Positions 19,532 to 28,788 of a DNA stretch of 64,000 nt are shown here, piece after piece; the stretch's first letter is position 1, and the number at the start of each line of letters is the position of its first letter. Under the pieces are notes generated by a model. The model saw only the letters and a program-made list of their open reading frames with translations, had not been told where the DNA came from and made no database searches. The DNA is from Bin94 sp965215535 (GTDB taxonomy: Bacteria > Gemmatimonadota > Gemmatimonadetes > Longimicrobiales > Gaopeijiaceae): contig OZ244063.1 in NCBI GenBank assembly GCA_965215535.1, forward strand, positions 2,604,001 through 2,668,000, read 5' to 3'. The position numbers and the translations under genes are program-made.

Positions 19532-20668
19532 GTGCCCGCAAGATCTCCCGGTCCGCAGGGTCCCTCCACGGCCCCCACCTCGCCCGGTCCCCCCGCCCCC
19601 ATCGTCCACCCCGAGCGCCTCGATCCGGCCATCTTCCGGCTCCCCGCCACCCGGATGCGCGCCGGCTATTATTCGGACAAGTACTTCGTGCGCGCGCGCG
19701 ACCTGCTCCTTGCGACCGGCGGCGGCCCCACGGTCACCATGCAGGTCTTTCAGCGGCGCGAAGCGGTCGTGGCCGGAACCGATGAAGCCATCGCCATCCT
19801 CAGGCTGTGCCTCACCGACGGCTACGATTTCGGCGATCTGGAGGTTCGCTCGCTCTCGGACGGCGACCGTGCCCGCCCCTGGGAATCGGTCATGTTCATT
19901 ACCGGACCCTACGCCGCCTTCGTTCACCTGGAGACGCTCTATGCAGGGGTGCTGGGGCGACGCACCCGGATCGCCACCAATACGCGCGCGGTGGTCGAGG
20001 CCGCCTGGCCCCGCTCGGTCATGTTCTTTCCGGCCCGTCACGATCACTGGCGGGTGCAGACGGGCGATGGCTGGGCGGCGCATGTGGCGGGCGCGATCGG
20101 CGTTTCGACCGATGCCCAGGCCTCGTGGTGGGGGTCGTCGGGGGTGGGCACCGTGCCCCACGGACTGATTGCGGCCTTCGGGGGCGACACCGTGGCGGCC
20201 ACGGTCGAGCTGGCGCGCATGCTGCCCGACGATGTGCAGATCGTTTCGCTTGTGGATTTCGACAACGACAGCGTTGCCACGAGCCTTGCGGTGGCGCGGG
20301 CGCTGGGCGAACGGCTCTGGGGGGTGCGGCTCGACACTTCGGGCACAATGGTGGACCGCTGCCTGGTGGGCAATATGGGCGACTACGATCCGCGCGGCGT
20401 CAATGCGCCCCTTGTGCACAGGGTTCGCGATTCGCTCGACGGAGCCGGATTCGGCCATGTGCGCATTGTGGTTTCGGGGGGATTCGATGCAGAGAAGATC
20501 CGCGCCTTCGAGGATGCGTGCGTGCCGGTCGATTCCTATGGCGTGGGGTCGTCGCTGATCAAGGGTTCCTTCGATTATACCGCCGACATTGTGCTGGTCG
20601 AGGGGAAGCCGCTGGCGAAGGCGGGGCGCTGGCATCGTCCCAATGACAGATTGAAGGTTGTGGAATGA
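19532..20668 (+). CDS. pncB: Nicotinate phosphoribosyltransferase
   Basis: 378 residues from GTG 19532, with AGGAG ~12 nt upstream. Earlier in-frame sequence is low-complexity. Converts nicotinate and PRPP to nicotinate mononucleotide in NAD salvage. Evidence: RAGYYSDKYF near the N-terminus, STDAQASWWGSSGVGTVPHG, LVDFDNDSV, RLDTSGTMVD, and the phosphate-binding VSGGFDAEKIRAFE followed by YGVGSSLIKG. It belongs to the NAPRTase/QPRTase fold group; QPRTase is less likely given the GTVPHG region and the adjacent nicotinamidase. An alternative start is the later ATG in ATRMRAGYY. Confidence 0.87.
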   Translation: MPARSPGPQGPSTAPTSPGPPAPIVHPERLDPAIFRLPATRMRAGYYSDKYFVRARDLLLATGGGPTVTMQVFQRREAVVAGTDEAIAILRLCLTDGYDFGDLEVRSLSDGDRARPWESVMFITGPYAAFVHLETLYAGVLGRRTRIATNTRAVVEAAWPRSVMFFPARHDHWRVQTGDGWAAHVAGAIGVSTDAQASWWGSSGVGTVPHGLIAAFGGDTVAATVELARMLPDDVQIVSLVDFDNDSVATSLAVARALGERLWGVRLDTSGTMVDRCLVGNMGDYDPRGVNAPLVHRVRDSLDGAGFGHVRIVVSGGFDAEKIRAFEDACVPVDSYGVGSSLIKGSFDYTADIVLVEGKPLAKAGRWHRPNDRLKVVE

Positions 20669-20790
20669 ATAATTTCGCTGACCGGCGGCTGCGCAAGCGA
20701 GAAATTTCAATCAGGCAATCACAATACGAACAACCATAACAACAATCATGAAATATTGCAAGCATGAATGAACTGGCACAATACAATCCA

Positions 20791-20805
20791 ATTGCAAATT
20801 GCAAT
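20791..20805. promoter_or_regulatory. Perfect palindrome ahead of the nicotinamidase gene
   Basis: ATTGCAAATTGCAAT has perfect 7-bp arms around a central A and lies 10 bp upstream of the nicotinamidase ATG. It sits in an AT-rich 147-bp spacer rich in CAAT words. Its position suits an operator; the regulator is unknown. Confidence 0.4.
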
Positions 20806-20815
20806 ATGACAAGGA

Positions 20816-21568
20816 ATGCAACCGGTGAATCTGTCTGCACATGACCCCGGAACGGCCCCGCCTGCGCGCATCGGCTGGATCGTCGATGTCCAGAACGACT
20901 TCATGGATCCGGCGGGCCGGCTCTATGTGCGCAACCTCTTCGACAGCTCCGATCCGGGCGCGGTCACAATCATTCCCACCCTGGAACGCCTTGTAGGGTG
21001 GATGCGCGAACACTGCGCGGTTCTTGTCTATACCGGCGACTGGCATGGCTTGGACGACCCCGAGATCGATCCCCTTCGCCCCGACCCGGCGCTGGGCACC
21101 TATCCGCCGCACTGCATGGGCCGCTCGCCGAATCCGCAGGAGCGCGAGGGCGCCGAAATCATTGCCGCAATCCGGCCGGCAAACCCGATTGTTCTCCCGC
21201 ACAACGCCACCCCCGACGATGCAGCCAGGGTGGCCGGGCAGGCGGCGACGGAGCGCAGAGCCGTCTTTGTGCACAAGACGCGCTTCAACGTCTTCGAGGG
21301 CAATCCGGGGTGCGACCCCTTTGTGCGCGCACTGACAGAGACGCTGGGGGGCGCAGTCGAATTTGTGATGATCGGGGTTGCGCGTGATGTTTGCATGACG
21401 CAGGCCGTCGATGGTCTCCTGGAGCGCGGCTACCCGGTCACCGCCGTGCGCGATGCGACCTGGGGGCTGGGGCTGGAAGAGGAATCCGCAACGCTGAAGC
21501 GGTGGGCGGAGCGGGGCAGAGTGGTGACGGAGATCGAGTTGGTGGGGATGGAGTCGGCATCGCCGTAA
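20816..21568 (+). CDS. pncA: Nicotinamidase (isochorismatase-like cysteine hydrolase)
   Basis: 250 residues. Hydrolyses nicotinamide to nicotinate. The catalytic triad is visible: D24 (WIVDVQNDF), K154 (FVHKTRF) and C193 (GVARDVC). TGDWH at 74-77 supplies metal/substrate-side residues. Start ATG 20816 has AAGGA immediately before it, which is too close. The in-frame GTG at 20825 would be better spaced. Together with the upstream nicotinate phosphoribosyltransferase this is a two-step NAD salvage unit, next to a nicotinamide-producing sirtuin. Other isochorismatase-family amidases are possible, but the context supports PncA. Confidence 0.87.
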   Translation: MQPVNLSAHDPGTAPPARIGWIVDVQNDFMDPAGRLYVRNLFDSSDPGAVTIIPTLERLVGWMREHCAVLVYTGDWHGLDDPEIDPLRPDPALGTYPPHCMGRSPNPQEREGAEIIAAIRPANPIVLPHNATPDDAARVAGQAATERRAVFVHKTRFNVFEGNPGCDPFVRALTETLGGAVEFVMIGVARDVCMTQAVDGLLERGYPVTAVRDATWGLGLEEESATLKRWAERGRVVTEIELVGMESASP

Positions 21569-21616
21569 CTGCCCCAATCCACAACCTTCCGCCAGGTCAG
21601 CCGCCGGTTCGCGGCT

Positions 21617-23806
21617 TCACCTCTTTCCCTGGGCAAGCTGCGGCCCGCGCGCGAGTCGGCTTCGCAGCCGTGTGCCCTCGAATTCGCGGGCCTGGGACCA
21701 GGCGATCATGGTCTCGAAGGTGCAGTGCTGGCGCCTGCCGGTGGGCGTTCGCTGCGTGTAGCTGCCATCGGCGGCCATTTCCCAGGCGCAGCGGCGATCG
21801 GCGAACTGGATATCCAGAACCTGGCGCAACTCGCTGCGCAGAGCCGACGATTCGACCGGCACCAGCACCTCGACGCGGGCGCTGAGGTTGCGTCCCATGC
21901 AATCGGCCGAGCCGATATAGTATTCCTCGTCGCCGCCATTGCGAAAGTAGTAGATGCGCGTGTGCTGAAGAAATCTTCCCACAATGCTGATGACGCGAAT
22001 ATTGTCGGACAATCCCGGAATTCCCGGGCGAATGCGGCAACTGTCGCGCACAATCAGATCAATCTTCACGCCCTGGGTCGACGCCCGGTAGAGCGCGCGC
22101 GTGACCTCGGGATCCTCGAGCGCATTCATCTGCATCTGGATCTGCCCCGGTGAATCTTCGCTGTGCCCCGCGATTTCGCGTTCTATGCGCCCCAGAATGG
22201 CGCGCCGCAGAAATTTGGGAGCGGGCAGAAGCTTGTCATACTTGCGCTTGGGGCGATAGCCGGTGGTCAGATAGTTGAAGAGTTCGGTCAGGTCGGCACC
22301 GATGGCGGGGTCGCAGGTCAGCAGGCCATGGTCGCAATAGAGACGGGCGGTTTCGACATGGTAGTTGCCGGTTCCCACATGGGCATAGCGGCGCAATCCA
22401 TCGCGTTCCTCGCGCACCACAAGAATCATCTTGCAGTGCGTCTTCAGCCCCAGAACCCCGTAGGTCACATGAATTCCATGCGATGCCAGCGCATTGGCCC
22501 AGCGAATATTGGTGGCTTCGTCGAAGCGCGCGCGCAGCTCGATCACAACCGCGACCTGTTTGCCATTGCGGGCCGCATGCACAAGGTGATCGATGACGCT
22601 GCCATGGGGTGCAATCCGGTAAAAGGTCATCTTGATGGCGCGCACCTGCGGATCCTGTGAAGCGTCGCGCAGAAAGCGCAGCACCGAGGTGTCGAAAGCC
22701 TGATAGGGATGATGCAGAAGAAGGGGACCCTCGTTTCGCACAATGTCGAAGATCGGGCGGTCGGTCAGCAGATCGGGGTGTTCGCAGGGGTGGTGAGGCG
22801 TATCCTTGAGGTCGGGACGGGCCAGCTCGTGCAGCTCCATGAGATCGCGCAGTCCCGCCATGCCATCGCCCTCGAAGACATCGGAGCGACGGAGCCCGAG
22901 AACGCTCCTGAGCATGCGCAGGCGGTCCGCGTCGAATCCCCTGCCAACCTGAAGTCGCACAATCGGCGCCAGCTTTCTCTTTCGCAACCCCGCCTCCATG
23001 AGCTCAAGGAGGTCGTCGGCCATGTCTTCGTCCACATCATAGATCGCATTGCGCGTAACCCGGAAGGCATCGCAGGAGAGGATTGTCATACCCGGAAAGA
23101 GAAGATCGAGGTTGTGCGCCATGACGCTTTCGAGCGGCACCCACACCGAAGAGTCGTTGACGCGCACAAGTCGCGGGATTCCGCCTCCGACCGGAACCTT
23201 GACGCGGGCGACAAGCGTGTGTTCGTCGTCGGGGTAGCGCAGGGTAACCAGAAGGTTGAGCGAAAGATTGGAGATAAAGGGGAAGGGGTGCGCCGGGTCG
23301 GTGGCCTGGGGGGTCACCAGCGGATAGATATTGTGCAGATAGTGTTCCCGCAGCCATTCCCGCTCTTCGCTTTCGAGCCGGCTCCAGTCGGCCACGCGGA
23401 TTCCCTCGGCGGCCAGCTCGTCGAGGAGCGCATGTCCGATTGCGCGTTGCCGCTCCTCCAGCGTCCGCACCAGCTCGTGGCACTGCGCGATCTGTTCGCC
23501 GGGGGTGCGCCCATCCACCGTCTGTTCGGTGATCCCGGCCTCGACCTGCTGCTTCAGTCCCCCGATCCGCTTCATGAAGAACTCGTCCAGATTCGATCCG
23601 ACGATCGCCAGAAAACGAATGCGTTCAAGGAGGGGCAGGCGGGTGTCCTCGGCCTCGTGCAACACCCGGAAGTTGAAGTTCAGCCAGGTGAGCTCGCGGT
23701 TGAGGAAGTACTCGGACCGGTCGAGGTCGTGTCTGCCGTCCTCCGGTGCGGGCACCGGGGTGGGGTCGGCGGGCGACGCGGGTGGGGTGCGGATTGCCTT
23801 GGTCAT
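21617..23806 (-). CDS. ppk1: Polyphosphate kinase 1
   Basis: 729 residues from ATG 23806 (upstream in-frame sequence is unlike the family). Reversibly polymerises ATP gamma-phosphate into inorganic polyphosphate. Signatures: N-terminal YFLNRELTWLNFNFRVL, GSNLDEFFMKRI, the phosphohistidine motif KTHCKM, HVGTGNYH, NYLTTGY, and the second His region VGRFLQHTRIYYF, followed by GSADCMGRNL. Length is typical (about 690-730). Convergent with the nicotinamidase gene; divergent from the small lipoprotein. Confidence 0.95.
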   Translation of the reverse strand: MTKAIRTPPASPADPTPVPAPEDGRHDLDRSEYFLNRELTWLNFNFRVLHEAEDTRLPLLERIRFLAIVGSNLDEFFMKRIGGLKQQVEAGITEQTVDGRTPGEQIAQCHELVRTLEERQRAIGHALLDELAAEGIRVADWSRLESEEREWLREHYLHNIYPLVTPQATDPAHPFPFISNLSLNLLVTLRYPDDEHTLVARVKVPVGGGIPRLVRVNDSSVWVPLESVMAHNLDLLFPGMTILSCDAFRVTRNAIYDVDEDMADDLLELMEAGLRKRKLAPIVRLQVGRGFDADRLRMLRSVLGLRRSDVFEGDGMAGLRDLMELHELARPDLKDTPHHPCEHPDLLTDRPIFDIVRNEGPLLLHHPYQAFDTSVLRFLRDASQDPQVRAIKMTFYRIAPHGSVIDHLVHAARNGKQVAVVIELRARFDEATNIRWANALASHGIHVTYGVLGLKTHCKMILVVREERDGLRRYAHVGTGNYHVETARLYCDHGLLTCDPAIGADLTELFNYLTTGYRPKRKYDKLLPAPKFLRRAILGRIEREIAGHSEDSPGQIQMQMNALEDPEVTRALYRASTQGVKIDLIVRDSCRIRPGIPGLSDNIRVISIVGRFLQHTRIYYFRNGGDEEYYIGSADCMGRNLSARVEVLVPVESSALRSELRQVLDIQFADRRCAWEMAADGSYTQRTPTGRRQHCTFETMIAWSQAREFEGTRLRSRLARGPQLAQGKR

Positions 23807-23985
23807 GTAGAAACATATGTTGCCACGCTGGATGATTCCAGCGGAGCGGCTTCTGTGGCATGAAATTGGCATCGGTCTTGACCGCCGGCAGAGGGTCGGC
23901 GACCTTGAAGCTGCCGAAATCGGTTCGATGCGCAGAGGATCTTACACTTCGCTGTCTTTTCCCGGTGTCAGGAGGATTCGACGCA

Positions 23986-24537
23986 ATGAGACGGAACATC
24001 ATGCCCTTGCAGTCCATGCGCTGCCCGGCCACCCTGCTCGGCGGACTCGCGCTGGCGGCCTGTTCGTCTGCCCCCGTCGCCTTCTCGGGCGTGGCACCCC
24101 CCGGACGCGCCGCTGCCTACCAGTGCGCGGTGGCCCAGCTCAACATTCTCGGCTACACCATCGAAGATGGCAACAGCGACGCCGGGTTCGTGCGCGGCCG
24201 CAAGCAGACTTCGGGGCTCGGGCTCCAGATCGTGACCGGCAACACCTACCACGATGTACTCGTGGCGACCGTCTTCGACAACCCGGCGACCGGAGACACC
24301 AATCTGCGCGTGGTGGCGACGCGGCTGGCCGATCACGATGTCGGACTTGTGGCGGGAATCTCCGACGAGCCGGCCCAGGGCCAGGATCGGATCGCGCCCT
24401 CCGAGACGGGCCTCGCCGATGCCAGGGCGGTCCTGCAGGGGTGCGGCGTTTCGCAGATCAGCGATGCCTCGCAGCCTGCGGCTCCCGGGGGCAAGCAGGT
24501 GACGGTCGCTCTCGAGGGCGTGATGGACGGCGCCTGA
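23986..24537 (+). CDS. Small lipoprotein of unknown function
   Basis: 183 residues from ATG 23986, preceded by a strong AGGAGG with good spacing (earlier in-frame starts lack this). The signal peptide ends in a lipobox, LALAAC with Cys26. The mature domain (about 45-170) is a compact alpha/beta sequence with conserved-looking YTIEDGNSDAGFVRGRKQT and a repeated strand pattern, reminiscent of small lipoproteins that sample surface variability. Two further Cys residues in the mature part could form a disulfide. Ends 19 bp before menF on the same strand and may be co-transcribed. Function not assignable. Confidence 0.75.
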   Translation: MRRNIMPLQSMRCPATLLGGLALAACSSAPVAFSGVAPPGRAAAYQCAVAQLNILGYTIEDGNSDAGFVRGRKQTSGLGLQIVTGNTYHDVLVATVFDNPATGDTNLRVVATRLADHDVGLVAGISDEPAQGQDRIAPSETGLADARAVLQGCGVSQISDASQPAAPGGKQVTVALEGVMDGA

Positions 24538-24556
24538 TTCGGGGACGGACGACGAC

Positions 24557-25963
24557 GTGCACGAGATCGGAGGGGAGGTCGGCGCGGTCTCGCCCGAAGA
24601 ATTTCTGCGCCATGTGGCTGGACGACCGCGCGGCTTCTGGGCTTCGGGGAACCGGTGGGTTGCGCATGGCGGACTGGCGGGTCGGATCGTTGTAGAGGCA
24701 GGTACAGGCGGCGCCGATCCGGAACGCTTCCGGGTTGTGCAGGAGGAGGCCCGGCGGCTCTTCGCCGGTGTGCAAAGCGAGGTGCGGGCTCCGCGCATCT
24801 TCGGTGGATTTGCCTTCGCCCCGGGAGCGGGAAGCGACCCGCTCTGGACATCCTTCCCGGAAGCGCTCTTTCATCTGCCCGAGATCGAGCTGGAGCACTT
24901 TCCCGATTCCGGCGGCTGCACCCTGACCGTACGCGGAGCGAGCCCCGCGAGGGCGGCCGCGAAATGGCGCGCATGGCATGCGGCCCTTACGCAAGGAGGA
25001 AGGGGGACCGAGGCGTGGCAGCCCGGATCTGCCGACGGCGGCAGGGGGCACCAGGAGCGTATCCGGTCGGCGGGGACCGATGTTTTGCATCTGCCGCAAA
25101 CCGAACGGGCCTCCTGGCAGCGTATGGTGGAGCAGGCGCTGCAGCGGATCGGATCGGGCGATGTCGAGAAGGTGGTTCTGGCGCGCGCTCTCGATCTGCC
25201 GAGGCGCTGGGGCGCAGTGGATCCCGCCGCACTGGTAAGCGCGCTCTGGGAAGAGAATCACGGGAGCCACGTCTTCCTCTTCGAGCCCGCTCCGGGAGAG
25301 GCGGTGGTGGGGGCGGCCCCCGAGACGATCGCGACGCTGGTCGATGGCGTTGTGCGCGCGACGGCGGTGGCGGGGAGTGCGCCGGCGGGGGCGGATTCGG
25401 TCGAGACTGCACAGTTGGCGCGCGATCTCTTCAACAGTCCGAAGGACCGCACCGAACACGATGTGGTTCTGCGCGACATGGTGGCCCGTCTGGGGGCGCT
25501 CGGCTGCAGCGTAGAGCACGATGTGGAGCCGCACGTGCTGGCGCTGGCCCGGATCCAGCACCTCGAGACGAAGATCGCGGCCGGGGTGCCGCCCGAAGTC
25601 TCGCTCCTCGATATCCTCGCGTCGCTGCACCCGACCCCGGCCGTCTGTGGGATCCCGCGCGATGTGGCGCTTGCGGTCCTGGGGGTCGGCGAGAGCTTCG
25701 ATCGTGGCTGGTACGCCGGCCCGGTCGGCTGGTTCGATGCGTCGGGACGGGGGATCTTCGTGCCTGCGCTGCGTTCGGCCGTCCATGCCCGCAATCGCTG
25801 GCGTCTCTTTGCCGGAGCGGGAATCGTGCAGGGATCGGACCCGGATCTGGAGTGGGCCGAGACCGAGTTGAAGTTTCGTCCGGTGTTGAGGGCGATCGCC
25901 AGAGCCGACGAGGGGAGCCGGGCCGGGGAGCTGCACAAAGAGGCGGCCGCCGCGCGGGCCTGA
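24557..25963 (+). CDS. menF: Isochorismate synthase (menaquinone branch)
   Basis: 468 residues from GTG 24557. Converts chorismate to isochorismate, the entry step of the classical menaquinone pathway. The C-terminal chorismate-binding domain (~190-450) shows EKVVLARA, HLETKI, the HPTPAVCGIPRDVA motif (usually HPTPAVGG) and WYAGPVGWFDASGRGIFVPALRSA. Followed 14 bp later by menD, menB, menA and menE, which settles the menaquinone rather than siderophore role. The N-terminal 180 residues are variable, as usual. Confidence 0.93.
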   Translation: MHEIGGEVGAVSPEEFLRHVAGRPRGFWASGNRWVAHGGLAGRIVVEAGTGGADPERFRVVQEEARRLFAGVQSEVRAPRIFGGFAFAPGAGSDPLWTSFPEALFHLPEIELEHFPDSGGCTLTVRGASPARAAAKWRAWHAALTQGGRGTEAWQPGSADGGRGHQERIRSAGTDVLHLPQTERASWQRMVEQALQRIGSGDVEKVVLARALDLPRRWGAVDPAALVSALWEENHGSHVFLFEPAPGEAVVGAAPETIATLVDGVVRATAVAGSAPAGADSVETAQLARDLFNSPKDRTEHDVVLRDMVARLGALGCSVEHDVEPHVLALARIQHLETKIAAGVPPEVSLLDILASLHPTPAVCGIPRDVALAVLGVGESFDRGWYAGPVGWFDASGRGIFVPALRSAVHARNRWRLFAGAGIVQGSDPDLEWAETELKFRPVLRAIARADEGSRAGELHKEAAAARA

Positions 25964-25977
25964 CCGGCTGATTGTCC

Positions 25978-27822
25978 ATGGACCCTGGAGCGCTCAACTT
26001 CGCGTGGTCCTGCCGAATCCTCGCGATCCTCGGCGAATGGGGCGTCACCGAGGTGGGCGTATCGCCCGGGTCGCGCTCGGGACCCCTGGTTCTGGCCGCC
26101 GCGCAGATCGGTGCCCGTCCGCCGCGGATTCACCTGGATGAGCGCTCGGCGGGATTTTTCGCTCTGGGCTACGGCCGGGCCCGCGCGCATCCGGCCGCGA
26201 TCATCACCACATCGGGAACTGCGGTTGCCAATCTTCTGCCTGCGGTCGTCGAGGCGGATCTCTCCGACATTCCTCTGGTGCTTCTCACCGCCGATCGCCC
26301 TTTGCGATTGCGGGGCGCCGACGCCAACCAGACGATCGAGCAACCCGGCATCTTTGGCAAACGGGTGCGCTTCGAGGCCGATCTGCCCACCCCATCGCCC
26401 GCGCTGCTCGCCGCCGAGGGAGCCGATTCGCCCTTTGCGGCGGTGCGCCGTGCCCTGACCGCCGCGCTGGGACCGCCAGCCGGTCCCGTTCACCTGAACG
26501 TTCCCTTCGAGAAGCCGCTCGAACCCGCGTCGCCGGACGATCTTCTCCGCATTGCCGGGACGATTCCGCAACCAGAGTGGGGACGGGTGCATGCGCTGGG
26601 TGCGGATCTCCGGGAAAGCCGGAGCGGCAGGGGCGATCTTCGGCGAGCCGCGGCCGGGAGCCCCGCAAAGGGTGAAGAGAGCAAGCTGGCCGCGCAGTTG
26701 GCCCGGGCCGAGCGCCCCCTTCTGGTGGCCGGGCCGGCGAGTCGTCCCGAAAGAGACGGTCTCGCAGCGGTGCGATTTGCGGCGGCGCACAGTCTTCCTC
26801 TCCTGGCAGATCCGCTTTCGGGCGCCCGCTTTGCGACCGAGATCGACCCCGGAGCTCCGGTTCTGGGCGGCTACGATCACTTTCTGCGGATCGGGGCGGT
26901 GGCCCGGCGCTGCTCCCCCGATCTTGTCATCCGCATTGGCCGCACACCGACCTCGGCGACGCTGGAGGCCGCGCTTGCAGGCTGGCGCGAGAGCGTTCAG
27001 GTGGTGATCGACGACGGTTCGCGGCCCAAGGATCACCAGCGACTTGCGCATCTCTACCTGAAGGCCCCGGCCGCCGATCTGCTCGACAGCCTGGCTCGCA
27101 CGGTCCCCCATCCCCCGCCCCCCGCCCGGCTTCCCTGGCTGCACCGGTGGCGCGATCTCGAAGCGGCCACCTGGGAGGCGATCGACCCGGCCACCCTTTC
27201 GCCCGGCCATGAAGGCGCCTACGCGGCCGCCCTCCTCGCGGCGCTGCCTCCCGGCTCGGCGCTCTTCGCCTCGTCCTCGATGCCGGTTCGCGATCTGGAT
27301 GGATACGGCCGCCCGGCGCCCGCAGGGGTCACCATCTTCGCCAATCGGGGCGCAAGCGGGATCGACGGGGTGGTCTCGTCGGCGCTTGGCTGTGCGGCTG
27401 GAAGGGGTGGCCCGGTGGCGGTGCTGATCGGCGACATTGCCCTCATTCATGACATGAACGGTCTCCTCGCCGCCCGCGACCCGGCGCTCAATGTCGTCTT
27501 CGTGGTGATCGACAACGATGGAGGCGGTATCTTTCACATGCTCCCGATCCGGAAGTTCGAGCCGGTCTTCACGCCCTGCTTCGCGACCCCGCATGGGCTC
27601 GATTTCAGCCATCTGGCGCGCCTCCACGGTCTGCCTCTGCACCATGCGGCAACCCCGCGCGCACTTGCCGAAGCGGTCGCGGCAGCGCTGAGCCGGCCCG
27701 GCACCGAGATCGTTCGCGCAGGCACCAACCGCGAAGAAAACCGCCGCCTGCACGAGGAAACCCGCAGCCGTGTCATGCGGCGCATTCAATCCCGATTCAC
27801 CCCATCCGAGGCCCCTTCATGA
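25978..27822 (+). CDS. menD: 2-succinyl-5-enolpyruvyl-6-hydroxy-3-cyclohexene-1-carboxylate synthase
   Basis: 614 residues from ATG 25978 (a TTG two codons earlier is possible). A ThDP enzyme joining 2-oxoglutarate-derived succinic semialdehyde to isochorismate. Signatures: GVSPGSRSGPL, LDERSAGFFALGYGRA, TTSGTAVANLLPAVVEA, ADANQTIEQPGIFG, and the ThDP/Mg motif GDIALIHDMNG with IDNDGGGIFHMLP. Overlaps menB as ATGA (27819-27822). An ~80-residue Glu/Arg/Gly-rich linker between domains 1 and 2 is slightly extended. Confidence 0.95.
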   Translation: MDPGALNFAWSCRILAILGEWGVTEVGVSPGSRSGPLVLAAAQIGARPPRIHLDERSAGFFALGYGRARAHPAAIITTSGTAVANLLPAVVEADLSDIPLVLLTADRPLRLRGADANQTIEQPGIFGKRVRFEADLPTPSPALLAAEGADSPFAAVRRALTAALGPPAGPVHLNVPFEKPLEPASPDDLLRIAGTIPQPEWGRVHALGADLRESRSGRGDLRRAAAGSPAKGEESKLAAQLARAERPLLVAGPASRPERDGLAAVRFAAAHSLPLLADPLSGARFATEIDPGAPVLGGYDHFLRIGAVARRCSPDLVIRIGRTPTSATLEAALAGWRESVQVVIDDGSRPKDHQRLAHLYLKAPAADLLDSLARTVPHPPPPARLPWLHRWRDLEAATWEAIDPATLSPGHEGAYAAALLAALPPGSALFASSSMPVRDLDGYGRPAPAGVTIFANRGASGIDGVVSSALGCAAGRGGPVAVLIGDIALIHDMNGLLAARDPALNVVFVVIDNDGGGIFHMLPIRKFEPVFTPCFATPHGLDFSHLARLHGLPLHHAATPRALAEAVAAALSRPGTEIVRAGTNREENRRLHEETRSRVMRRIQSRFTPSEAPS

Positions 27823-28658
27823 GCGCCCCCCCCTGGCAAACGGCAAAGTCCTATACTGACATTACCTACCGCAAATGCGACGGCGTCGCCCGCATCGCGA
27901 TCAACCGTCCCGAGGTCCGCAACGCCTTTCGTCCCGAAACCCTCTTCGAGCTGCTCGACGCCTTCAACGACGCCAACGAGGACTCGTCGATCGGCGTGGT
28001 TCTGCTGACCGGCGAGGGACCGTCGGACGATGGCAAGTACGCCTTCTGCTCGGGAGGCGACCAGCGTGTGCGCGGCGACGCGGGCTATGTGGGAGGCGAT
28101 GGCGTGCCCAGGCTGAATGTGCTTGTGCTGCAACGGCTGATTCGCACCATGCCCAAGCCGGTCATTGCCCTGGTTGCCGGCTATGCAATCGGGGGCGGTC
28201 ATGTTCTGCATGTCGTCTGCGATCTTTCGCTGGCGGCCGACAATGCGGTCTTCGGGCAGACGGGCCCCAGGGTCGGCAGCTTCGACGGCGGCTTCGGTTC
28301 GTCGTATCTGGCGCGGATCGTGGGCCAAAAGAAGGCGCGCGAAATCTGGTATCTCTGCCGGCAGTACAGCGCTGCCGAGGCGCTGGAGATGGGTTTGGTG
28401 AACAAGGTCGTTCCTGTCGCAGAGCTCGAGGAGGAGGGCTTTCGCTGGGCGCAACAGATCCTGGAGCACAGTCCGCTGGCGATCCGTCTGCTCAAGTCGT
28501 CCTTCAACGCAGACGTCGATGGCCAGGCAGGTCTGCAGGAGCTTGCCGGCAACGCGACGCTGCTCTTCTACATGACCGAAGAGGGTCAGGAGGGACGCGA
28601 CGCCTATCTGGAAAAGCGCAAGCCGGATTTCCGCAAGTATCCGTGGCTGCCCTGGTAG
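27819..28658 (+). CDS. menB: 1,4-dihydroxy-2-naphthoyl-CoA synthase
   Basis: 279 residues, starting in an ATGA overlap with menD. A crotonase-fold enzyme that cyclises o-succinylbenzoyl-CoA. Motifs: INRPEVRNAFRPET, CSGGDQRVRG, AGYAIGGGHVLHVVCDLSLAA (oxyanion hole), FGQTGPRVGSFDGGFGSSYL and the C-terminal KRKPDFRKYPWLPW typical of MenB. Its substrate needs MenE, encoded 1.1 kb downstream. Confidence 0.96.
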   Translation: MSAPPWQTAKSYTDITYRKCDGVARIAINRPEVRNAFRPETLFELLDAFNDANEDSSIGVVLLTGEGPSDDGKYAFCSGGDQRVRGDAGYVGGDGVPRLNVLVLQRLIRTMPKPVIALVAGYAIGGGHVLHVVCDLSLAADNAVFGQTGPRVGSFDGGFGSSYLARIVGQKKAREIWYLCRQYSAAEALEMGLVNKVVPVAELEEEGFRWAQQILEHSPLAIRLLKSSFNADVDGQAGLQELAGNATLLFYMTEEGQEGRDAYLEKRKPDFRKYPWLPW

Positions 28659-28788
28659 CGTATGGACCTGCCCCCCGTACCGCCCGGCATGATCCGCGGA
28701 TTTCCCAAAACCCACAGCGTGCACAATTCGGCATGATGGGCGACCGATAGCGGGAAGCGCGAGGGGGACCGGGGGCGAACCGGGGCGC

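Noticed and set aside
25258..27789. Minus-strand open frame of ~843 codons over menF and menD
   Set aside because: Antisense to well-supported enzymes; low-complexity Arg/Gly composition.
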